A stretch of 64,000 nt of DNA from Rubrivivax benzoatilyticus JA2 = ATCC BAA-35. GTDB lineage: Bacteria > Pseudomonadota > Gammaproteobacteria > Burkholderiales > Burkholderiaceae_C. The notes beneath the pieces were generated by a model. It saw nothing but the letters and a program-made list of their open reading frames with translations. It did not search any database and was not told the origin of the DNA. The stretch is taken from assembly GCF_000190375.1 (NCBI RefSeq), contig NZ_AEWG01000076.1, positions 78,883-142,882 of the forward strand, given 5' to 3'. The translations under genes were made by a program, and so were the position numbers. Of this stretch, positions 14,606-22,975 are shown piece by piece (position 1 is the stretch's first letter; each line of letters starts with the position of its first letter).

Positions 14606-16147
14606 TCAGCGGCGGAATGTCGCCGGGTCGGGCAGCACCGACTCCAGCGCCTTGGCTGACATGATGACGCCCGGCACGCCGGCGCCCGGGTGGGTGCTGG
14701 CGCCGACCATGAACAGGTTCTTCACGTCCTCGCTGCGGTTGTGCGGGCGGAAGTAGGCGCTCTGCAGCAGCAGCGGCTCCAGGCCGAAGCCGGCGCCCTT
14801 GTACGACAGCAGCCGGTGCTGGAAGTCCAGCGGCGTGGTGCAGAACGAGACGCGCAGGTGCTGCCCCAGCCCCGGCAGCACGGTGCGCTCCAGCGCCTCC
14901 TGGATCGCCTGGCGATAGGGCTCGGCCTGCGTCGTCCAGTCGGTGCCGCTGTCCAGGTGCGGCACCGGCGACAGCGCGTAGAAGGTGTCGCAGCCCTCGG
15001 GGCCCATCGACGGATCGGTGGCCGTCGGGCGGTGCAGGTAGATGCTGAAGTCGCCGGCCAGCTTCTTCTTGCGGAAGATGTCGTCCAGCAGCTCGCGGTA
15101 GCGCGGGCCCAGCACCATCATGTGGTGCGGCACGTCGTCGTAGCGGCGGTCGGTGCCGAAGTACCAGACGAACAGGCCCATCGAGTAGTGGCCGCGTTCG
15201 ATGCGGTTGTCGGTCCAGTGCTTGCGCCAGCGTGCGTCGACGAGGTTCTTGTACAGGTAGCCGGTGTCGCCGTTGCAGACCACGATGTCCGCCGGGATGC
15301 GCTCGCCGTCGGCCAGCGTGACGCCGGTGGCGACGCCGTTGTCGATCTCGATGCGCTTGACCTCGGCCTTCAGCCGCACCGTGCCGCCCATGCCCTCGAA
15401 GACATTGACCAGGCCGCGGATCAGCTCGCCGGTGCCGCCCATCGCCCAGTGCACGCCCCACTGGCGCTCGAGCGCGTTGACCAGCGCGTACATGCTGGTC
15501 ACCGAGAACGGGTTGCCGCCGATGAGCAGCGACTGCAGGCTCATCGCGACGCGCAGCTTGGGGTGCTTCAGGTGGCTGGACACCATCTGGTGCAGGCTGC
15601 GCCAGCCACGCAGCTTGATGATCAGCGGCGCGGCCTTGATCAGGTCGCCGACGGTGTCGAAGGCCTTGTCGCCCAGCGAGCGGAAGCCCAGCTCGTAACA
15701 CTGGTCGGCCTCGCGCATGAAGCGTTCGAAGCCCTCGGCGTCCGACGGGCTGATGCGCCGCACCTCGGCCCGCATGCGCGCCGGGTCGCCGCTGTAGTCG
15801 AAGTGGTCGCCGTCGTCGAAGCGGATGCGGTAGAACGGGTCGAGCGACTTCAGCTCGATGTCGTCGCTGAACTTGCGCCCGGCCAGCGCCCACAGCTCGT
15901 CGAAGAGATAGGGCACGGTGACGATGGTGGGCCCGGCGTCGAAGACGTGGCCTTCGCGGCGGTGCACGTAGGCCCGGCCGCCGGGGGCGTCGAGCTTCTC
16001 GAGAACGGTGACGCGGTAGCCTTTGGCGGCCAGACGCACCGCGGCGGCCATGCCGCCGAACCCGCTGCCCACGACCAGCGCCACCGGCGCCTGGGGATCC
16101 TGCTTTCCGGCCGCGCCCGTGGCTGCGGCATCCGACTTCATCAGCAT
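14606..16147 (-). CDS. crtI: Phytoene desaturase CrtI
   Basis: A 513-residue FAD-dependent carotene desaturase. The dinucleotide motif VVGSGFGGMAAA lies near residues 26-37. Family blocks follow: LDAPGGRAYV, FDAGPTIVTVPYLFDELW, SMGLFVWYFGTD, FYALSPVPHL, and the C-terminal VGASTHPGAGVPGVIMSAK signature. It introduces double bonds into phytoene to make neurosporene and/or lycopene for spheroidene or spirilloxanthin. It is closer to CrtI than to CrtD. The gene stands alone: crtB is not next to it, and ppsR converges from the other side. Its ATG (16147) lies close behind a PpsR-type promoter; a second ATG two codons in is possible. Confidence 0.95.
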   Translation of the reverse strand: MLMKSDAAATGAAGKQDPQAPVALVVGSGFGGMAAAVRLAAKGYRVTVLEKLDAPGGRAYVHRREGHVFDAGPTIVTVPYLFDELWALAGRKFSDDIELKSLDPFYRIRFDDGDHFDYSGDPARMRAEVRRISPSDAEGFERFMREADQCYELGFRSLGDKAFDTVGDLIKAAPLIIKLRGWRSLHQMVSSHLKHPKLRVAMSLQSLLIGGNPFSVTSMYALVNALERQWGVHWAMGGTGELIRGLVNVFEGMGGTVRLKAEVKRIEIDNGVATGVTLADGERIPADIVVCNGDTGYLYKNLVDARWRKHWTDNRIERGHYSMGLFVWYFGTDRRYDDVPHHMMVLGPRYRELLDDIFRKKKLAGDFSIYLHRPTATDPSMGPEGCDTFYALSPVPHLDSGTDWTTQAEPYRQAIQEALERTVLPGLGQHLRVSFCTTPLDFQHRLLSYKGAGFGLEPLLLQSAYFRPHNRSEDVKNLFMVGASTHPGAGVPGVIMSAKALESVLPDPATFRR

Positions 16148-16153
16148 TCGCAG

Positions 16154-16182
16154 AGCTTGTCCTAAGGCAGGGATTGTGTCAA
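16154..16182 (-). promoter_or_regulatory. Putative crtI promoter
   Basis: On the minus strand a perfect TTGACA (16182-16177) is followed after 17 nt by CAAGCT (16159-16154), a poor -10. The crtI ATG at 16147 comes only 6 nt later, the same geometry as at bchF. The -35 is half of the PpsR-like palindrome. Confidence 0.45.
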
Positions 16183-16194
16183 CGATAATTGACG
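16177..16194. promoter_or_regulatory. PpsR/CrtJ-like operator between crtI and bchG
   Basis: TGT-N12-ACG with a symmetric core TGTCAA-N6-TTGACG, the same variant as site 1 upstream of bchF. It is centred between the divergent crtI and bchG starts and overlaps both -35 boxes, so one bound repressor could shut both genes. Confidence 0.65.
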
Positions 16195-16217
16195 CTCTGT
16201 TTTGTCAAGCGCAAGAT
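16189..16217 (+). promoter_or_regulatory. Putative bchG promoter
   Basis: TTGACG (16189-16194), 17-nt spacer, then CAAGAT (16212-16217). The bchG ATG starts at 16226, 8 nt after the -10, so the message would have at most a very short leader. The -10 match is weak. Confidence 0.45.
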
Positions 16218-16225
16218 TCAGCCCC

Positions 16226-17110
16226 ATGGCAAGGCCCGCGTTGTCCGCTGTAGCGGAGTTGCTCAAACCGATCACCTGGTTCCCTCCGATGTGGGCCTTC
16301 TCGTGCGGCGTCGTCGCATCGGGACAGTCGATCACGGCGAACTGGTTTCTCGTCTTCCTCGGCGTGCTGCTCGCCGGGCCGCTGGTCTGCGCGACCAGCC
16401 AGGCCGTCAACGACTGGTTCGACCGTCACGTCGACGCGATCAACGAACCCAACCGTCCGATCCCCTCGGGCCGCATCCCCGGCCGCTGGGGGTTGTACAT
16501 CGCGATCGGCTGGACGGCGCTGTCGCTGCTCGTCGCCACGCAACTCGGGCCCTGGGGCTTCGGTGCCGCGGTGCTGGGGCTGATCCTGGCCTGGGCCTAC
16601 AGCGCGCCGCCGGTGCGCCTCAAGCAGAACGGCTGGTGGGGCAACGCCGCCTGCGGCATCTCCTACGAAGGCCTGGCCTGGGTGACGGGCGCGGCGGTGA
16701 TGGCCGGCGGCGCGATGCCGGCTTCGCACTCGCTGGCGCTGGCGCTGCTCTACAGCATCGGCGCGCACGGGATCATGACGCTCAACGACTTCAAGGCCAT
16801 CGAGGGCGACAAGAAGATGGGCGTCGGCTCGCTGCCGGTGCGCCTGGGCGTCGACGGCGCGGCGCGCACGGCCTGCATCGTGATGGCGGTGCCGCAGGTC
16901 GTCGTCATCGGCATGCTGGTGCAGTGGGGGGCCGTCTGGCACGCCGCGGCGATCGGCGCGCTGCTGGTCGCGCAGTTCGTGCTGATGGCCTGGTTCCTGA
17001 AGGACCCGGTCAAGCGCGCGCTGTTCTACAGCGGCTTCGGCGTGCCGCTGTTCGTCAGCGGCATGATGGTCAGCGCCTTCGCGCTGCGCGCGACCGGGGG
17101 CCTGGTGTGA
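16226..17110 (+). CDS. bchG: Bacteriochlorophyll synthase (geranylgeranyl/phytyl transferase)
   Basis: A UbiA-family membrane prenyltransferase of 294 residues with about eight or nine hydrophobic segments. Two Asp-rich motifs are present: NDWFDRHVDAINEPNRPIPS near residue 70 and NDFKAIEGDKKMGVGSLPVR in the second half. It joins bacteriochlorophyllide a to the isoprenoid alcohol. The start is the ATG at 16226; a TTG eight codons upstream falls between the putative -35 and -10. Its stop overlaps the GTG of the next gene by 4 nt. First gene of the bchG-MFS-bchP operon. Confidence 0.96.
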   Translation: MARPALSAVAELLKPITWFPPMWAFSCGVVASGQSITANWFLVFLGVLLAGPLVCATSQAVNDWFDRHVDAINEPNRPIPSGRIPGRWGLYIAIGWTALSLLVATQLGPWGFGAAVLGLILAWAYSAPPVRLKQNGWWGNAACGISYEGLAWVTGAAVMAGGAMPASHSLALALLYSIGAHGIMTLNDFKAIEGDKKMGVGSLPVRLGVDGAARTACIVMAVPQVVVIGMLVQWGAVWHAAAIGALLVAQFVLMAWFLKDPVKRALFYSGFGVPLFVSGMMVSAFALRATGGLV

Positions 17111-18423
17111 GCGCCGCGCACTTCGGCTGGTTCACCGTCTTCCGCCTGGGTCTGGTGCAGGCCTGCATCGGCGCGATGGTGGTGCTGACGACCTCGACGC
17201 TGAACCGCATCATGGTCGTCGAGCTGGCGCTGCCGGCGCTGCTGCCGGGGCTGCTGGTGGCGGTGCACTACATGGTGCAGATGATGCGTCCGCGCATGGG
17301 CTTCGGCTCCGACGTCGGCGGCCGGCGCACGCCGTGGATCGTCGGCGGCCTGGCGGTGCTGGCCGCCGGCGGCATCGGCGCCGCGGCCTCGGTGGCGCTG
17401 ATCCCGGTGGCGCGCGTGCCCGGCATCGCTGCGGCCTTCGTGTCCTTCGTCGTCATCGGCCTGGGCGTCGGCGCGGCCGGCACCTCGCTGCTGGTGCTGC
17501 TGGCGCAGCGTGTGCCCGAGCATCGCCGCGCGCCGGCCGCGACCATCGTCTGGATGATGATGATCCTCGGCCTGGCGGTGACCGCCGGCGTGGCCGGCAA
17601 GCTGCTCGACCCGTACTCGCCGGCGCGGCTGATGGTCGTCGTCACCGGGGTGGCCGTCGCCGCGTTCGTCGTCGCCACGCTCGCGCTGTGGCGCGTCGAG
17701 GGCGAGGGCCGGCCGGCGCCGGCCGAGGCCGAGGCCAAGCCCGACTTCCGCCAGGCGCTGGCCGAGGTCTGGGCCGAGACCGATGCCCGCCGCTTCACGA
17801 TCTTCATCTTCGTGTCGATGCTGGCGTTCAGCGCGCAGGACCTGATCCTCGAGCCCTTTGCCGGCACCGTCTTCGGCTTCACGCCGGGCGAGTCGACCTC
17901 GCTGTCGGGCATGCAGCACGGCGGCGTGCTCGCCGGGATGATCCTGGTGGCGCTGGCCGGCCAGCGCCTGGGCACGCTGCGCACCTGGTCGATCGGCGGC
18001 TGCCTCGCCTCGGCGCTGTGCCTGCTGTCGCTGGCCGGTGCCGGCATCGTCGGCCCGGGCTGGCCGTTCAAGGCCACGGTGTTCCTGCTCGGCGTGGCCA
18101 ACGGCGCGTTCTCGATCGCCGCGGTCGGCTCGATGATGCGCCTGGCCGGCGAGGGCAAGGAACGCCGCGAGGGCGTGCGCATGGGGCTGTGGGGTGCGGC
18201 GCAGGCCGTCGCCTTCGGCCTGGGCGGCGTGATCGGCACCGGCGCGAGCGACCTCGCGCACTGGCTGCTGGGCGAGCCCTCGGTCGCCTATTCCAGCGTC
18301 TTCGCTGCCGAAGCGCTGCTGTTTGTCGTGTCCGCCTTCCTGGCGGCCAAGATCGATGCCCGGCCTCGCGCCACCGCGACGCCGCGCCTTTATGCTGAAC
18401 CCGCGGTGGCAAAGGTGGAGTGA
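17107..18423 (+). CDS. PucC-like BCD-family MFS protein in the bchG-bchP operon
   Basis: A 438-residue membrane protein with about 12 hydrophobic segments and the family marks TLNRIMVVELALPA, MMRPRMGFGSD and FSAQDLILEPFAGTVFG, shared with lhaA at 1744-3192. A gene of this family between bchG and bchP is usual in purple bacteria (often called orf428 or pucC-like). The likely role is handling or delivery of bacteriochlorophyll during light-harvesting assembly, inferred from the family. The GTG start at 17107 forms a GTGA overlap with bchG. The TGA at 18421-18423 is one base from the bchP ATG. Confidence 0.88.
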   Translation: MSAAHFGWFTVFRLGLVQACIGAMVVLTTSTLNRIMVVELALPALLPGLLVAVHYMVQMMRPRMGFGSDVGGRRTPWIVGGLAVLAAGGIGAAASVALIPVARVPGIAAAFVSFVVIGLGVGAAGTSLLVLLAQRVPEHRRAPAATIVWMMMILGLAVTAGVAGKLLDPYSPARLMVVVTGVAVAAFVVATLALWRVEGEGRPAPAEAEAKPDFRQALAEVWAETDARRFTIFIFVSMLAFSAQDLILEPFAGTVFGFTPGESTSLSGMQHGGVLAGMILVALAGQRLGTLRTWSIGGCLASALCLLSLAGAGIVGPGWPFKATVFLLGVANGAFSIAAVGSMMRLAGEGKERREGVRMGLWGAAQAVAFGLGGVIGTGASDLAHWLLGEPSVAYSSVFAAEALLFVVSAFLAAKIDARPRATATPRLYAEPAVAKVE

Positions 18424-18424
18424 G

Positions 18425-19627
18425 ATGCAACTGGAGACCTTCGATGTCGTCGTCGTCGGCGGCGGTCCGGCTGGCGCCACGGCGGCCACGGAGATCGCGC
18501 GGCAGGGCCGCAGCGTGCTGCTGCTGGACCGTGCCGGCCGCATCAAGCCCTGCGGCGGGGCGATTCCGCCGCGCGCGATCCGCGACTTCGGCATTCCCGA
18601 CGAGCTGATCGTCGCCAAGGCCTTGTGCGCCCGGATGATCTCGCCGAGCGACGTCAAGGTGGACATCCACATCGAGAACGGCTACGTCGGCCTCGTCGAC
18701 CGCGAGCACTTCGACGAGTGGCTGCGCGAGCGTGCGCGCCAGTGCGGCGCCGAGCGCCGCACCGGCACCTTCGAGCGCATCGACCGCGACACCGACGGCT
18801 GCGCCATCGTGCGCTACCGCCCGCACGACAAGGGCGAGCGCGGCGAAGGCCAGGAGGCCGCGGTGCGCGCCCGCGCGATCATCGGTGCCGACGGCGCCCG
18901 CTCGGAGGTCGCGCGCCAGCAGATCGCCTGCGCCAACGAGATCGAGTACGTCTTCGCCTACCACGAGATCATCGAGGCGCCCGAGCCCGGCCACCCCGAC
19001 TACGACCCCAACCGCTGCGACGTCTACTACCGCGGCACGATCTCGCCGGACTTCTACGGCTGGGTGTTCCCGCACGGCAAGACGATGAGCGTGGGCACCG
19101 GCAGCGCCGACAAGGGCTTCTCGCTGCGCAACGCGACCGCCAAGCTGCGCGAGGACGCCGGCCTGGCCAACTGCAGGACGATCCGCCGCGAAGGCGCGCC
19201 GATCCCGCTGAAGCCGCTGCGCTGCTGGGACAACGGCCGCGACGTCGTGCTCGCCGGCGACGCCTCGGGCGTCGTCGCGCCGGCCTCGGGCGAGGGCATC
19301 TACTACGCGCTGGCCGGCGGCCGCTTCGCCGCCGAGGCGGTGCTGGAGATGCTGCGCACCGGCGACGCCAAGGCGCTGGCCGGCGCGCGCCGCAACTTCA
19401 TGCGCGAGCACGGCCGCGTGTTCTGGATCCTCGGCGTCATGCAGCGCTTCTGGTACTCCAGCGACAAGCGCCGCGAGCGTTTCGTCAGCATCTGCAAGGA
19501 CAAGGACGTGCAGCAGCTGACCTTCGACTCGTACATGAACAAGCGGCTGACGCGGCGCAAGCCGATGGCCCACGTGCGCATCTTCTTCAAGGACATCGCG
19601 CACCTGCTGGGCCTGGCCCGGGTCTGA
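18425..19627 (+). CDS. bchP: Geranylgeranyl reductase BchP
   Basis: A 400-residue flavoprotein with the FAD-binding motif DVVVVGGGPAGATAA at residues 7-21, KPCGGAIPPRAI shortly after, and the second FAD motif VVLAGDASGVVAPASGEGI in the C-terminal half. BchP reduces the geranylgeranyl tail of bacteriochlorophyll to phytyl in three steps. It follows the MFS gene by 1 nt, so bchG and bchP, the two tail enzymes, are made from one operon. Confidence 0.97.
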   Translation: MQLETFDVVVVGGGPAGATAATEIARQGRSVLLLDRAGRIKPCGGAIPPRAIRDFGIPDELIVAKALCARMISPSDVKVDIHIENGYVGLVDREHFDEWLRERARQCGAERRTGTFERIDRDTDGCAIVRYRPHDKGERGEGQEAAVRARAIIGADGARSEVARQQIACANEIEYVFAYHEIIEAPEPGHPDYDPNRCDVYYRGTISPDFYGWVFPHGKTMSVGTGSADKGFSLRNATAKLREDAGLANCRTIRREGAPIPLKPLRCWDNGRDVVLAGDASGVVAPASGEGIYYALAGGRFAAEAVLEMLRTGDAKALAGARRNFMREHGRVFWILGVMQRFWYSSDKRRERFVSICKDKDVQQLTFDSYMNKRLTRRKPMAHVRIFFKDIAHLLGLARV

Positions 19628-19637
19628 CGACGGCGGC

Positions 19638-19883
19638 GTGGCGCTCGTCGACATCGTCATCGCCGTCACGCTGCTCGAGGGCCTGGCGCTCTGGGTCTGG
19701 CACGCGCGCACTGGGCGCGGCCTGGCGCCGCGCGAGTTCGTCGCCAACCTCTGCGCCGGCCTGGCGCTGATGCTGGCGGTCAGGGCGGCCCTGTCAGGTG
19801 CCTCCTGGACCTGGGTGGCCACCGGCCTGGCCGCCGCCGGCGTCGCGCACCTGCTGGACCTGCGCCGGCGCTGGCGCCGCTGA
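19638..19883 (+). CDS. Small membrane protein after bchP
   Basis: An 81-residue protein from a GTG start 10 nt after the bchP stop. It has two or three hydrophobic stretches (about residues 4-22, 36-54 and 58-74) separated by the polar HARTGRGLAPREF, and ends in a basic tail (DLRRRWRR). I do not recognise the family with certainty. Same strand and tight spacing make it the last gene of the bchG operon. A role near pigment or membrane assembly is inference from context only. It is convergent with the sensor kinase gene, with 3 nt between stops. Confidence 0.65.
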   Translation: MALVDIVIAVTLLEGLALWVWHARTGRGLAPREFVANLCAGLALMLAVRAALSGASWTWVATGLAAAGVAHLLDLRRRWRR

Positions 19884-19886
19884 GGC

Positions 19887-22124
19887 TCAGGCGTCTTCCT
19901 CGGGCGCCTGGAAGTCGGGCACGAGGACCTCGCAGACGATGCCGCGCGGCGTGTTCTCGCGCCAGCGCACCTCGCCGGCCAGCAGCTTCACGCGCTTGCG
20001 CACGCCGCCCATGCCCAGGCCGTGGGCCCAGGACTGCGGGTCGCGGCCGTCGCCGTCGTCGCTGACGGCCAGCGTCAGCCGCGCGCCGGCAAGCATCACC
20101 TGGACGTCCACGCGCGTGGCGTGGCCGTGGTACAGCGCGTTCGTCACCAGCTCGCGGATCACGCGCGTGATCGCCGACCACTGCACGACGGTCAGGCGGA
20201 CGTCGCGGTCGTACTCCACCGACCAGCCGAGCTGCACCTGGGCTGCCGTCAGGCGCTGGGTCAGGTCGGCCTTCCACTCGGCCGCGGCGTGCGACAGCCG
20301 GTGCTCGGCTGCGGCCAGGCCGCGCGTCAGGGTCTTCAGGTCCAGCAGCGTGTGGCGGATGTAGTCCTCCATCTCCGGTGTCGGCGACTGGTACATCAGC
20401 GTCAGCAGGCGGGCCCCGATGTCGTCGTGCAGGTCCTGGGCGATGCGCAGCCGTTCCTCGTTGCGTCCGCGTTCGACGGCCTGGTCATAGGCCACCGCAC
20501 GGCGCAGCTGTTCGACGACACGCTCGGCCAGTCGCGCGTCGTCGCGCGAGAACAGGCGCTGGCCGCGGCGCGCGAAACGCAGCACCAGCGACAGCGGCCG
20601 GCTGCCGCCGCGGGCGCCGCGCACCGGCACGATCAGCGCGGCGCCGCCGCCGACGACCGAGGCACGCGGCGAGTCGCGTTCCAGGCGCAGCACCTCCAGC
20701 GGCTCGAACAGGTCGCGCAGCAGCTCGGCGACCAGCGTCGAGTAGCGTGCCGGCTGCTTCTGCAGCTCGCGTGCGACGCGGTAGAGCTGCTCGAAGCTGC
20801 GTTCGGTGGTCAGCACCTCGGCGCCGATCGTCTGGTTCAGGATCCATTGGCGCGAGACGGTGTAGGCCCCCAGCGCCAGCAGAACCGCCAGCGTCAGCGA
20901 CGTCAGCTGGCCGAGCGAGAAGATGGCGACGAACAGCAGGTCCAGCGAGATCGCGATCGTGCCGATGCCCGCCAGCATCGCGAGCTCGCGCAGCGCCAGC
21001 CGCGAGCGCGACAGAAAGGGCACCAGCAGCAGCAGCGAGCTCAGGAACAGCGTCCAGATCAGCGAGCCGGCCGCGGCGATCGTGCCGGGCGGCCCCGGCG
21101 TGCCGGCGGCAGCGGCCATGCCCAGCGTCACGAGGGCGAAGGCGCCGACGGCGATGAAGCCCAGCCGCCGCAGCACCGCCGAGAACGGATTGGGCTCCAG
21201 GCGGTACGACCAGCTGATCGTCGCCAATGCCGCCGCGCCTTGCGCCAGCATCGTGCCCTGGGTCCACCACCAGACCTGCTGCAGCCCGCCCGCGTGCGCC
21301 AGCGCCGGCAGCAGCAGCACCGGCAGCCAGCCGGCCGCCGCGATGACCAGCCGGTGCGGCAGCGGGCGCGGGTGCAGCGTGAAGGCGTGCAGCACCGCGG
21401 CGCCGGTCGCCAGGTCCAGCGCCATGCGCGCGATGGGCTCCAGGGTGGCGAATCCGGCCGGCAGTCCCAGCCCCCGCATCGAGCCGACGGCGATGATCAG
21501 CAGCGTCGCTGCCTGGCACAGCACGACCGTCAGGTACAGCAGGTTGCGCCCCTGGGGCCGGGCGAGCACGACGAAGGCGCCGACCAGCGCGACGGCCAGC
21601 GCCAGCCCGGCGAGCGGCCAGAACAGCAGCCCGAGGCCGCCGTAGCCGCGCGGCCGCGCGGGCACCGGCACCTCGATGCCGTTGCGGAACTCGACGAAGA
21701 CCTCGCGGCCCTCGAGCACCGCGGCCAGCGCCTCCTGCCGGGCGATCAGCTGGGCGCGCATGGTGTCGTCGACCTGCCAGCGCGGCGAGCGCTCGGTCAG
21801 CATCTCGTCGACCTGCAGTTCCCGGCCGTCGGCGTTGCGCAGCACGATCGGTGCGCGTCCGACCATCGGCTCGAGCGCCGGGATCGAGGTCGACAGCACC
21901 GTCGGCGGGCCGCTGACGGTGGGCAGCAGCACGATGTCCAGCGACGGGATCGCCGCCAGCCAGCGCGCCAGCGCGAGGATGCCCAGGACGCCCGCCACGG
22001 CCAGCAGCACCAGCAGCTGGCGCCGCCAGCCCGGGCGCTGGACGGGCAGCTCGCCGCCGAGCGCCGGCTCCAGCGGGGTGTTGTCGAAACTCGAATCGCC
22101 GGGGACGGCGGGACGTTCCGTCAT
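19887..22124 (-). CDS. NarX/DegS-type membrane sensor histidine kinase
   Basis: A 745-residue kinase. It has an N-terminal anchor (about 34-55), an extracytoplasmic segment (about 60-165), then a run of about six to eight hydrophobic segments up to about residue 420, a GAF-like cytoplasmic region, and the HisKA_3 box with His566 (AQDLHDDIGARLL). The ATP-binding domain shows an N box (ELVTNALYHGH) and DDGDGRDP...GLGMGGVRKRV. It probably phosphorylates the NarL-type regulator encoded just upstream on the same strand. The ligand is unknown. The position beside bchP suggests, but does not show, a link to photosynthesis. Confidence 0.88.
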   Translation of the reverse strand: MTERPAVPGDSSFDNTPLEPALGGELPVQRPGWRRQLLVLLAVAGVLGILALARWLAAIPSLDIVLLPTVSGPPTVLSTSIPALEPMVGRAPIVLRNADGRELQVDEMLTERSPRWQVDDTMRAQLIARQEALAAVLEGREVFVEFRNGIEVPVPARPRGYGGLGLLFWPLAGLALAVALVGAFVVLARPQGRNLLYLTVVLCQAATLLIIAVGSMRGLGLPAGFATLEPIARMALDLATGAAVLHAFTLHPRPLPHRLVIAAAGWLPVLLLPALAHAGGLQQVWWWTQGTMLAQGAAALATISWSYRLEPNPFSAVLRRLGFIAVGAFALVTLGMAAAAGTPGPPGTIAAAGSLIWTLFLSSLLLLVPFLSRSRLALRELAMLAGIGTIAISLDLLFVAIFSLGQLTSLTLAVLLALGAYTVSRQWILNQTIGAEVLTTERSFEQLYRVARELQKQPARYSTLVAELLRDLFEPLEVLRLERDSPRASVVGGGAALIVPVRGARGGSRPLSLVLRFARRGQRLFSRDDARLAERVVEQLRRAVAYDQAVERGRNEERLRIAQDLHDDIGARLLTLMYQSPTPEMEDYIRHTLLDLKTLTRGLAAAEHRLSHAAAEWKADLTQRLTAAQVQLGWSVEYDRDVRLTVVQWSAITRVIRELVTNALYHGHATRVDVQVMLAGARLTLAVSDDGDGRDPQSWAHGLGMGGVRKRVKLLAGEVRWRENTPRGIVCEVLVPDFQAPEEDA

Positions 22125-22161
22125 GGCGATGGGGCAGCGGCGGTGCGGCGCCGCCGCGGGC

Positions 22162-22899
22162 TCAGACCAGGCCCTGCTTGCTCGCCAGCACCGCGGCCTC
22201 GGCGCGGCTGGAGACGTTCAGCTTCTTGTAGATGGACTTGATGTGGTCGTTGACGGTGAACCACTTGATGCCCATCAGGCTGGCGATCTCCTTGATCGTG
22301 AAGCCCTTGCTGAGGTAGGTGAGCACTTCGCTCTCGCGCGGCGTCAGGCGCTCGTGCTCGGGCAGCGCCTTCTCCATCGGCACCGGCCGGCTGGTCGTGA
22401 AGCCGGTCGTGCTGACGAAGCCGCTGTCCGGCGGCAGGTCGGGGCCGGCGCCCTGGCGGAAGTGGGTCAGCAGGCGGCGTGCGATCGCCGGCGACAGCGG
22501 CGGCTGGCCACGCACGATCTTCTGCAGCTCCTCGACCAGGACCTCGAAGCGGTCCACCTTCAGCAGGTAGCCGTCGGCGCCGTGCTGCAAGGCGGGGAAG
22601 AGATGCTCGTCGTCGGAGTACAGCGTCGTGACGATCTTCGTCGCCGGGTAGTGCGCCAGCTCGGCCAGCAGCTCCATGCCGTTGCCGTCGGGCAGTTCCA
22701 GGTCGATCAGGATGAGCTTGAACGGATCGACGCCGTGCAGCCCGGTGGCGCCGCCGGCCAGCGTGATCTGGCGGCGCGCCGACTCGAGATCGCCGGCCTC
22801 GGTGATGTGGTTCGCATCGCTGAAGCTCTCGCGAACGACCCGGCAAAGGAAGCTGCGCGCCACCGGGTTGTCTTCCAGGATCAGCACCTTGACGGCCAT
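22162..22899 (-). CDS. NarL/FixJ-family response regulator
   Basis: A 245-residue protein with a receiver domain (MAVKVLILEDN; phosphoacceptor Asp66 in LILIDLELPDGNG) and a C-terminal LuxR-type helix-turn-helix starting at LTPRESEVLTYLSKGFTIKE, followed by MGIKWFTVNDHIKSIYKKLN. A linker of about 50 residues separates them, longer than usual. I chose the ATG at 22899 because GGGGGAGG lies right before it; a longer frame starting at 22932 lacks this. It precedes the sensor kinase by 37 nt and should be its partner. Targets unknown. Confidence 0.9.
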   Translation of the reverse strand: MAVKVLILEDNPVARSFLCRVVRESFSDANHITEAGDLESARRQITLAGGATGLHGVDPFKLILIDLELPDGNGMELLAELAHYPATKIVTTLYSDDEHLFPALQHGADGYLLKVDRFEVLVEELQKIVRGQPPLSPAIARRLLTHFRQGAGPDLPPDSGFVSTTGFTTSRPVPMEKALPEHERLTPRESEVLTYLSKGFTIKEIASLMGIKWFTVNDHIKSIYKKLNVSSRAEAAVLASKQGLV

Positions 22900-22975
22900 A
22901 GCCGACCTCCCCCTTATTCGCTCGGCCGTCATCCTAGCGCGTTCGCTTCGCGCCCGGACAGGTGCACCCCCTGCC

